DNA of 64,000 nucleotides, from positions 496,001 through 560,000 of the forward strand of contig BDSL01000062.1 in the NCBI GenBank assembly GCA_003116995.1. The letters run 5' to 3'. Source of the DNA: Yamagishiella unicocca (taxonomy: Eukaryota; Chlorophyta; Chlorophyceae; Chlamydomonadales; Volvocaceae). Within the stretch, counting starts at the first letter, position 1; each line of letters starts with the position of its first letter. Position numbers and translations under genes: made by a program. Under the pieces are notes generated by a model. The model was not told the origin of the DNA, did no database searches, and saw only the letters and a program-made list of their open reading frames with translations. Shown piece by piece: positions 46,923-54,715 of the stretch.

Positions 46923-48225
46923 GAGGCGCGCGAGGTGGTGGGGGAAGTGGCGTGAGAGGGGGAGGAAGGGGGGGTGCGTCGAGCGTCGCGTCGAGCGTGA
47001 CATAGGAGGTGAACATAGTGGGTTGGCTGGCTGGTTGTACGGCGGGATGGGCACCTAGGATAGCGTGCTGCGCCCAACCCGACGCGGGGAGGACCCGCTC
47101 GTGTGGGTTGTGTTTTTTGTGATGCATGGGGCTGCGAGGCCGCGTATTTTTTCGACTGCAACCGCAGACACTTGTGCTGCTACCGTACTGCGCACTGCAG
47201 CGGCATCCACCAGTAAAGTTGCCGTACTGCGCACTGCAGGGGCATAGACCTGTACAGCTGCTGTACTGCGCACTGCAGGGGCATACACTTGGACAGCTGT
47301 CGTATTGCCAATATCCGCGCCGCCAGTGTGGCTACAGCAATAAGTGCTGCTTACGCCGCTGTTACAGGAGGCCGTGTTTGCCGGGGGCTGCTCGGACGGG
47401 TGACCGTTGCTGCGGCCTCGTTGGCTTTGTCGTTTCGTTTTGTGTGTATCACGCGTGGGCGCGGACCTGGGCGCGTTCTCATGTCGTCTAGGGGTGCACT
47501 GCAGCGGACTCACGTTGCCTCTCCGCCTGCACTCACTCGCAAACATGTTGAAGAACGTTCCCTTCGTGCTAGCCTGGTGATAGCGCTGTCGGGATTGATA
47601 ACTACCTGAGACGAATGCCAATTCACCATTTACGTTGTAGTACTCCTGCAAGCTACACTACACAAACAATATGCTGCGGTTCACGCTCAAGCAATGGGAA
47701 GGGTCTGCCAAACACGGAACGGACACGCCTGCTGTAAGGTCTCCTGACGGCGCTGCCTGGGGAGCCCGAGATGTGAATTTCGTCCAACTTGAAGCCGTGG
47801 CCTAACCATGTTACCTGGTTCATCGTGGATTTTAGAAACCAGAGCTTGTACAAAAGCTCTGGACAACCGAGCCAGATGAGCAGTGCGGGCACGTGGCGAC
47901 TGTCGCTGTTGCCGCAAGCCAGGAGCCTCGCGAACCTGCACAAGCCCAATCGGGACGCAGTCGCAACCTCACAAGCAAGGCCAAGGAGTACTGCAGATGC
48001 GAGAGCAACTCACAACCTGCCCAGTGCTAATCATGCCATGTACCGGTATGGCACCCAGGTGAAGCGGAGGAGCTGGTACTAGGCATTACGGGGGCAGGTA
48101 GTTCGAGGTGGTTATCGTTGCAGGAGCAGGTAGCTGTTTCAGAGGCTCCAGACACTAAGGGAGAGCCATCGAGCACACCGCCGGACACAGACAGAGACGC
48201 AGAATGGAGAGCAGACCCAGGTGGT
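46923..48225. other. 3' region of the M16 gene and unresolved spacer
   Basis: Contains a 38-44-bp tandem repeat at 47150-47290 (three units with TACTGCGCACTGCAG). A minus frame at 47055-47651 passes through it, with exon-like ends (EYYNVNGELAFVS after a GCTTGCAG). A minus frame at 47687-47941 reads HLARLSRAFVQALVSKIHDE. A small plus hairpin CAGAGCTT..AAGCTCTG sits at 47840. A minus-strand gene is possible but no full model was obtained. Confidence 0.3.
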
Positions 48226-48468
48226 TGTTGTGATCGTTACAGTGGGCTCCAGACCTTAAAAGGTGGAGCCATCGGGCGCATCGCCTGACACTGAAAAAGA
48301 CAAGGAAAGCAGAGAAAACCGACGGTTCCGAAAGACAAACCACCCAGAGCCTCACAACCGAGAGCCCAGAGGAAACAGCAAGCACCAATACACAGGGGGA
48401 GGTTGCGCTGATGGCTCCCCTGCACATGGCCACATGCATCCCAAGCAGACCCCCGAATGGAGAGACAG
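48226..48468 (-). mobile_element. LINE 3' end with 8-bp target-site duplication
   Basis: A 243-bp 5'-truncated copy, nearly identical to 453-698. CAGGTGGT precedes it (48218-48225) and follows it (48469-48476), as expected for target-primed reverse transcription. The minus-strand 3' end is GATCACAACAA. Confidence 0.8.
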
Positions 48469-48943
48469 CAGGTGGTACTTCGCGATCCCTACGGTGTGAA
48501 CCACGCGAACCTTGTAAGGGTCGGTTGGGTTGAAGACCCATAGACATGCTGGAGGGGATCCTGTAGCGGTCAAATCGGAAAAACAATACCATTTATAATC
48601 CTCGAAGCGCATGCGTACTTTAGGGCTCCCACGCCACACTGACGTGCGCAGCAGCACCGTGCAGCACAGTTGGAGTTCTGCTCTGCACACCTGCCGTACC
48701 GGTTCAATCAGCCCTACTTGCTCCCTTGCAATAACGTTTCTTTCACGTTGCCATTGCCTACATGCATTTCCGCCTCAGTACATGTACCCATGCCAGTATA
48801 CGCTTCCTCTTGCAACATGTTCTAGCTTACAAACCTTACCCGCCTACAATCGCGTGATTTAAGGAAGGTGTCTTGCATTCGCAGTATATGCATGAGCATG
48901 GTACGTACGGACGCAGGGCCGTACCACGACCTTTTTTTGTTGT

Positions 48944-49127
48944 TGTAACGGTTACAGTGGGTTCCAGACCAAGAGGTAGAACCATCGGGCGCATCGCCTG
49001 ACACTGAACAAGACGGAGGAAACAAAAACCGACATGCACCGAAACAAAGGCAAACCACCAGAACACCAAATTGACAGGCCGTAGGCATACAGAGCAGCAG
49101 CCAGCACCCCAGCGGGAATTTGCACTA
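48944..49127 (-). mobile_element. LINE 3' end, copy of the B subfamily
   Basis: About 184 bp, closely matching 2210-2395 up to GGGAATTTGCACTAG, where similarity stops. The minus-strand end is CCGTTACAACAACAAAAAAA, so this copy has a longer A-rich tail. No clear target-site duplication. Confidence 0.75.
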
Positions 49128-49321
49128 GAGGCTCCCCTATCGACCTGTCCATATCCCCGCGCACCCTTCGGTCATGAAGCGCACGAAATGCAATACAGCA
49201 AGGGAGAGATGTACCGGTGCTTGATTATACTAATCGCCTTTCTTTGGGCACACCTGGTCCTGAGGTTCTGGAACAATTTTGGCAAGAACCCGGGCCTGGC
49301 ACTGTGTGCTACCGAGCTTTC

Positions 49322-49377
49322 TTGTTGTAACGGTTACAGTGGGTTCCAGACCAAGAGGTAGAACCATCGGGCGCATC
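49322..49377 (-). mobile_element. 56-bp LINE micro-insertion with 11-bp target-site duplication
   Basis: Only the last 56 bp of the LINE 3' UTR are present, flanked on both sides by ACCGAGCTTTC (49311-49321 and 49378-49388). This fixes the exact 3' terminus of the family (minus strand ..CGTTACAACAA) and shows target-site duplications of about 11 bp. Confidence 0.9.
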
Positions 49378-49388
49378 ACCGAGCTTTC

Positions 49389-50290
49389 GTTGCGGACCTA
49401 GAACTGGCTGTCGAGGGTCGTACGGATTGCTGGGCAGGCAAGGTCCTCAAGTTCCTGCCTGGTTTGGGTGCGAGGCCGCCTTAGGGGGCTGCAAGGCGAC
49501 GACCTAATCGCGCACGGTGCTACCATGAAGTTACGGGTCGGTAGTATCTCGACGGAGTTGACTTCTCGGCTTACTTGACGCACGATGGGTGGGTCGTGAC
49601 ATGTTACGTGACCCACGGGCCTGTCCAACCGGGTCTATCGGTGTTAAGGCCTGTCGCTACCCCAACTTGAAGGGAAGTCCCCCCCGTCGTTGGCAAGCGA
49701 TTTGGGTGGATCCCGCATACCCAAGCCGTCCTGTCTGCATCAGGTGCTGATGCGGTTTCGATCGGGCTGTTAAGAGTTAGGTTAACCAGCCTAACGGACG
49801 AGAGTACCTCAAGCCTAAGCTTACGGCTCTATGGCTGTATTTAATACAGCGTAGAGCGGGGCAAAAACATGTGTCAATCACTCCAAGAGGCTTCCGGTCG
49901 CAGCGGGGTGTCACAGATGGTCACAGCAGGCGCGCTAAGGAAACGTCAGGTTCGCATTTGTCCCATTCACAGCCTCCTTCAGGATCTCTGATTCTTCGGG
50001 ATCTGTGATGGCATAAATTGAAATAACTCAGGGCAGGTCAAGCGCATAGAGGAATGCTGGGCAATAATCCTCTTTCTCGATTCATCCTATACATCCTACC
50101 CAGCCAACCCAGCCAACTCCTGGCCGCAGCTGCAGCTACGCGGGCGTCTGTGAGGAACTCTATGCAGCAAATCTGTCATGGAAACGAAGCTGCTCCTTGC
50201 CGTGAGTATGGCTGGGCGGTGGGCCAAACCGCTCGTGCCCTCCTTCCTACTTAAGTCGTTCGCTAGCCTGCGCAATCGGATGCATAGTGA
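49389..50290. other. 900-bp ORF-poor stretch
   Basis: Unusually few open frames of any length on either strand for this window, and no repeats shared with the rest of it. Contains small stems such as GTGGGTCGTGACATGTTACGTGACCCAC (49589-49616) and CTGTATTTAATACAG (49834-49848). It could be a structured non-coding transcript, an element terminus or plain spacer; I recognise no RNA family. Confidence 0.35.
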
Positions 50291-50296
50291 ACGGTT

Positions 50297-50764
50297 TTAT
50301 TGGGGCCGTACAATGCGTTCATTTCGCTGAACAACGGCGAGCTCAACGCTGACATCGTGTTTGAGATGACAGGCGGATTGTGCACAATGTCGGTCGATGG
50401 CACGCCCCGCACGGAACGTCCGTTATAACTAGCTGCTAAGCGCTCATCGCATCATTGCCGCACACCCCGGTGTTGCCGCACACCCCGGTGTTGCCGCACC
50501 GTTCTTTAACATGTACATGCGCTCTTTCCGCACTGGCATGTTGGGCTGGCCAGATGGAAAGGCTCTCCAGGAAAATCCCGATTGCTTGCTTTGGCCTGTG
50601 TCCACGTGCTACTTCAAGTATGAAGACCACTAGGCTCGGGGGGATGCATGCACACGGGCAAACGGTTTTGCGAGACCTGAGGCCAGATCTATCCTGAGGC
50701 TGTACCCGAGCGGGAAGCTCAGGGAAACATTGCTGGATTACGTTAAGAGTCCATTATGTGCCAG
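50297..50764 (+). pseudogene. string of protein-like frames, unknown gene, possibly broken
   Basis: Three short plus-strand stretches read like real protein. 50297-50428 (LLGPYNAFISLNNGELNADI..) ends in TAA. 50511-50633 is MYMRSFRTGMLGWPDGKALQ.. and ends in TAG. 50697-50764 (LYPSGKLRETLLDYVKSPLCA) ends at a possible donor CCAG/GTGCTG. They are in different frames and separated by a 16-bp repeat (TGCCGCACACCCCGGTGT, 50457-50490), so they may be exons or a decayed gene. Similar isolated pieces (HLLGHGDHKAMYQAIPLHTY..) lie near 51.2 kb. No family recognised. Confidence 0.3.
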
Positions 50765-50831
50765 GTGCTGCCCGGTGGGCTGTCCTCCAACACGATCCTG
50801 CCCCGGTGTAACACCCATTACAACGGGTACC

Positions 50832-50869
50832 TTTTAAGGTCTGGAGCCCACTGTAACGATTACAACAAC
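50832..50869 (+). mobile_element. 38-bp LINE 3'-end scrap
   Basis: TTTTAAGGTCTGGAGCCCAC..GATTACAACAAC matches the last bases of the 48.2-kb copy, here in plus orientation. It is followed directly by a 29-bp tandem array, and inverted GTGTAACACCC/GGGTGTTACAC lies on either side. Confidence 0.65.
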
Positions 50870-50950
50870 GGGTGTTACACCGGGGCACCCGCCACAACGG
50901 GTGTTACACCGGGGCACCCGCCACAACGGGTGTTACACCGGGGCACCCAT
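50865..50950 (+). repeat. 29-bp tandem repeat, three units
   Basis: ACAACGGGTGTTACACCGGG.. starts at 50865, 50894 and 50923 with no differences. The first unit overlaps the ACAAC tail of the LINE scrap, so the array may have arisen at the insertion junction. Confidence 0.85.
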
Positions 50951-51480
50951 GGACGCCCTTAGCAGTTGCTCGCCGTGCTGAACAATCAGGTCGGGCCTAC
51001 GATCCCCGCCGTCGAGGTGAAGACAGCATGCTTCGGAGCCAGCATCTGTATACATCTCCGATGTTGCTGCCTTGCTCCAGGCCGACGGCACACAGCGAGG
51101 CACCAAGGTACTCACTAGCCTCGTCAACAAGATCAACGGGTGTGTCTCTTACTCAGCACAACGTGCGCATTGCACTTGCTGGGGCACGGCGACCACAAGG
51201 CAATGTACCAGGCGATACCCCTGCATACCTATCCTCCCCAGCAGTTCCTCCGGAGGCTCGCAGCACCCACAGCTCCGGCCAGTGATGCGTTGGACAATGC
51301 ATAGTTCCTCTTTGAGCTTGCTCATCGGCAGACCTCCACAAGGTGAGCGCAGCTTCCTTAATAACGCAGCCTTGTAGGACTCACTAGCACGCAGGTATCC
51401 GGTGAAAACACTCGGCAGTCTCGGTGTTGTAGAATTCGTATGCTGGATCCAGTGTACTGGCATTGACAGCAGCTGACTGT
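50951..51480. other. spacer with isolated coding-like pieces
   Basis: Plus-strand runs such as LNNQVGPTIPAVEVKTACFGASICIHL (50972-51054) and ADGTQRGTK before GTACTC, and a minus frame at 51149-51430 (SESYKAALLRKLRSPCGG), all look partly coding. They conflict and no single gene model fits. Possibly a decayed gene continuous with 50297-50764. Confidence 0.25.
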
Positions 51481-51735
51481 TATGTCCACACAATACACGA
51501 TGTGCCCGATGGTTCTACCTCTTAGTCTGGAACCCACTGCAACCGTTAAAACAACACATTCCCCCTGGGGTGCTGGCGGCTGCCCTGTGTGCCTACGGCC
51601 TGTCCATTTGGTGTTCTGGTGGTTTGCCTTTGTTCTGGTGCATGTCGGTCTTTGTTTCCTCCGTCTTTTTCAGTGTCAGGCGATGCGCCCGATGGTTCTA
51701 CCTCTTGGTCTGGAACCCACTGTAACCGTTACAAC
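51481..51735 (+). mobile_element. two nested LINE 3' ends
   Basis: A first short copy (about 51497-51552) ends CCGTTAAAACA. A second copy (51563-51735) starts in the 3' flank of the first and ends CCGTTACAACA. AACACATTCC stands before (51553-51562) and after (51736-51745) the second copy, a 10-bp target-site duplication. The second copy encodes the same terminal stretch as 48944-49127 in opposite orientation. Confidence 0.8.
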
Positions 51736-51745
51736 AACACATTCC

Positions 51746-52109
51746 AAGCCTAAACCTGCCCGCCCGTCCTTGCCGCGCGGCCGCCTCCATCTCCTCCTAA
51801 ACCCACCAGAGTCGTCACAGACTTTGACGATTACCTCGCCCGCCCGCCCGAGCTGTGTGAGTAGCCCTTTAACATCTTACAACGACAATTATCTTTGAGG
51901 CTTCGGCCGGTCTAGTTGCGTTGGCATCACCAAACGGGATTTGTTGAGTACGTTTTAAAGGCAAATGCTGGGCAACAATTTCCTTGCTCGGCACTGTGTG
52001 CAGCAGTTCCCTCGCGGACATGAACCTCGGCACCACCCCTCCTTTCTGTAGCCAGCCAACCACCCAACCACGACTTCCTTCCTGCCAACACAAACCCGAT
52101 GCAAGCCCT
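51746..52109. other. spacer
   Basis: No gene recognised. A (TTG/CAA)n run lies near 52125-52145 at its right edge. Confidence 0.4.
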
Positions 52110-52640
52110 TCATCGTACAGGTACCAACAACAGCAGCAACAACAACGGCGTGCGCTGGCCCTTGAAGTAGTTTGGTTTCGCACTGGGCATATGGAATGGA
52201 GTCCCATCCATTGACCAAGCAGTTGCCGTGGCCTGCCGTGACCTGGGTGCGGTTTTGTGGTTGGCTTTGGGTTTTGGGGCCCCCTTTCTGCTGGGCCGCA
52301 TGCTCTGGCTAGCGAATCGCTGCCGGCTTGGTGCAGGTGGTCTGTGTTTATGGACACGCTTTCGTTTCTTCCCGTGCCTTGAGTCGTGCGAGCTGCCTTC
52401 TCCTTGTGTTATTTTGGCCGTCTTTGGCTTATGCCCCCTCCCGGCCGGTGAGGGCGGGTTCTCTCGCCCGGTGGCCTGTGTCGTGGTCTGGCCCATCGGG
52501 CCCGCCTGGTTGCGCTTCCCGGCTTCCGCACTTGAAGCCGATCCGGCTCCGTTGTATCTCTCGCACTCTGCCTTGCACACGTGCTCTATTCGGTCCAAGG
52601 GCTGGATTGCAGCTAGGGAATCTGCTTTAAGACACATCAT
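52110..52640 (-). CDS. uncharacterised 176-residue basic protein, doubtful
   Basis: An ATG-initiated minus frame (MMCLKADSLAAIQPLDRIEH..) rich in Lys, Arg, Gln and Ser with a strongly basic middle (HGKKRKRVHKHR). The basic character would suit a nucleic-acid-binding or gag/ORF1-like protein, but no zinc knuckle or RRM is seen. An equally long plus frame overlaps it. The C terminus runs into a CAA/TTG repeat reading LLLLLLLV. It may not be a gene. Confidence 0.25.
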   Translation of the reverse strand: MMCLKADSLAAIQPLDRIEHVCKAECERYNGAGSASSAEAGKRNQAGPMGQTTTQATGRENPPSPAGRGHKPKTAKITQGEGSSHDSRHGKKRKRVHKHRPPAPSRQRFASQSMRPSRKGAPKPKANHKTAPRSRQATATAWSMDGTPFHMPSAKPNYFKGQRTPLLLLLLLVPVR

Positions 52641-52658
52641 AGGTAAGGGGCCAGTTAT

Positions 52659-52853
52659 ATGTATCCGGGTCCAAATTTTAATTCAGAGTTCAGTCATAAG
52701 CTCGAACCTGCCTCAAAGTGGTTTTCGGCTGGAAGAGTGTTTACATTGCAAGTTCATGCACCTTTTCCTTGCAAATACTATCGACCGGCCAACGTCCAGG
52801 GAGATCTGGGGCTTTGGTTCGGACGCGCATGGCAAAAATATGATGAAAACTGA
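52659..52853 (+). CDS. 64-residue reading frame upstream of GT90 gene 2, unknown
   Basis: ATG-initiated frame with balanced composition (FNSEFSHKLEPASKWFSAGR, then CKYYRPANVQGDLGLWFGRAW) in an AT-richer stretch about 150 bp before GT90 gene 2. No signal peptide, domain or paralog. It may be a small gene, a decayed exon or chance. Confidence 0.25.
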   Translation: MYPGPNFNSEFSHKLEPASKWFSAGRVFTLQVHAPFPCKYYRPANVQGDLGLWFGRAWQKYDEN

Positions 52854-52932
52854 TTAACGTGTAAAAGTTATATTGCTAAAACATGGTTTCGGTCATATGT
52901 AAACTAGCGCCAAATGTGCTCCAGGGGGGCGA

Positions 52933-52940
52933 TATATAAA
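52933..52940 (+). promoter_or_regulatory. TATA box of GT90 gene 2
   Basis: TATATAAA lies 59-66 nt upstream of the ATG at 52999 in an otherwise GC-rich context (GGGGGGCGATATATAAAGCC). Position and sequence are a good match to a core promoter TATA element. Confidence 0.65.
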
Positions 52941-52998
52941 GCCGGAAAATACTCATCGTCACACTGTAGACTGTATGGCTGCCTAGGTATCTCTAACG

Positions 52999-54715
52999 AT
53001 GGACGTCTTGTTCCTCTACGTCTTTTCGATATTTTTGCTGCACAGCGTTGGCGCGCAGCTGGACCTGCGCAGCCCTGAAAATGAACCAACTGGGATACAC
53101 CTTGCAGAAAGCGACTATAACATTCATGGTGGTTACTATGCTCTAGACTTCCCGGCGAGCGGAAAGGGCGCAGGCAACATCTACGATTCAGGGACTTGCA
53201 TGCATTATGCGAAGGCACTTGAGGAACCGTACACCCCTTACTATTGGCCACGCAAATCGCTGCAATTGAAGTATCCCTGGACCGAAATTAAGCGAGCTTT
53301 TTGGCAATGGGAAGGCTTGATCAGCAAGGAAGCGTTTGAGGAAGCCAGAACGAGGCCGCCTGTATGCGTTAATTGCGAGACAACCATCCACTACAAGGTA
53401 GTTGATGGCCACTTGTGGGCACCAACCTCGGCTGAGACCAGTTTAACCCGGACCGTCATGGAAGAGCTGTTGAAGGTGATTCGTGAGCACACGGCGGGGC
53501 TATCCTATGTCCCATTGAGTTCGGGATCTAACGTGAACGATTGGTGAACTTTTCCTCAGATAGTCTTGTACCTATTTCCGATTCCAGACATGGAGTTCCT
53601 TATGTATCTAGGCGACGGCTGCAATCCTCGGAGACCGACCATTAATGACAACGTGTGCCGACACAAGACCAAAGGGGGCTTCACGAGGCCAACCATTGGA
53701 GTCACATACCGTGCACTAGGTCCAACCCAACTGGCAGCGTACCATGCGTGTCTGGCCGGCAGGTGTGGAGCGGGTTTCTTGGGGAAATGGCGAGGGAAAC
53801 CGTACACAAGTCAGTGAGGGAGGAGGGGTAAATGGGGTGATACTTGATGGCATGGCCGTACGCTTTTTGGCAGGTACCCTGTATCGAAGCGGAGGCCACT
53901 TGCTGTTTGGCGCGGAAGTAGCACCAATCCCACGGACATTACCAAAGACAATTTTTTAAAGGTGAGGGACGCGGTTTCCCTGAACGGTATGTTCACATGG
54001 ACAAATCACTTTGTTCCCACCCGGTATTGCTTTGCAGGCTCTGCGCGTGCGATTACACTTGTTAGGCCGAAACCATTCGGATATCCTCGACGCTCGTATA
54101 ATTAAATTGACACATCATGTGGACGACGATGTACGGGCCATGCTGCACGACGTCGCGACTGAGAGGATGCAGATGGAGGACTATAACAACTACTGTGTTG
54201 TTATGGATTTGGACGGCAATGGATGGTCAGACCGGTTCATGAGCTCTTTAATTCACTTTCCAACGCCAGTGCTTAAGCTTGCAACCAACCGCACGGCTTT
54301 CTTCGAACATATGTATCCGCCAGGCGTTGCTTTTGAACAGTTTCATCCACAAATGGACGGTATCGTGGATGTCATTCGAAGAATGGTCACAGATTGCAGA
54401 ACACGCGGCGAAAAATCTGCCGTCAACAAGATGGCGCGACAGATGCAAAGGACCTCAGCGTTGTATTTGGACCAGATTGGCATTTCTGAGGCCCTGGCAT
54501 ACACGCTGCTAACGTACAAGAATCTCACCTCCTGGGCATTCGATGCCTCCGTGGACGGCTTCAGTGAGATTAATATGACTTGCTGTTCGTACGTCAGCGT
54601 CCCTCCCCGATTCGCAACGGAAGTGTCTACGCGCCTTTCACGCAATACCCCTTTGCTGCGGTATGATCTGCTGAGCATGGGGCAAGAACACATGATGTCT
54701 GCACTGTCTGGGTGA
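52999..54715 (+). CDS. secretory-pathway GT90 (CAP10-type) glycosyltransferase 2
   Basis: Exons 52999-53475, 53560-53762, 53874-53961, 54038-54715 join in phase to 481 residues. Exons 2 and 3 have exactly the lengths of those in the gene at 24810 (203 and 88 nt). It begins with a signal peptide (MDVLFLYVFSIFLLHSVGAQ). GT90 marks: PIPDMEFLMYLGDGC, WRGSSTN (239-245), RLHLLGRNHSDILDAR, LDGNGWSDRF (314-323), FPTPVLK, ISEALAYTLLTYK. It should act as a lumenal UDP-sugar-dependent glycosyltransferase. Both copies share PYTxxYWPR and YPWTxxKRAFW blocks in the N-terminal half that are not part of the core and may be specific to this algal subfamily. The C terminus is about 25 residues longer than in copy 1. 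A TATA box precedes it, and a TGTAA near 55105 may be its poly(A) signal. Confidence 0.88.

Noticed and set aside
45836..47161. 441-codon minus-strand ORF
   Set aside because: Antisense to the last two M16 exons and their intron; composition is that of a GC-rich shadow frame.
52228..52857. 209-codon plus-strand ORF rich in Leu and Cys
   Set aside because: It overlaps an ATG-initiated minus frame of similar length, lacks a domain, and reads through two apparent splice-like or tail sequences.
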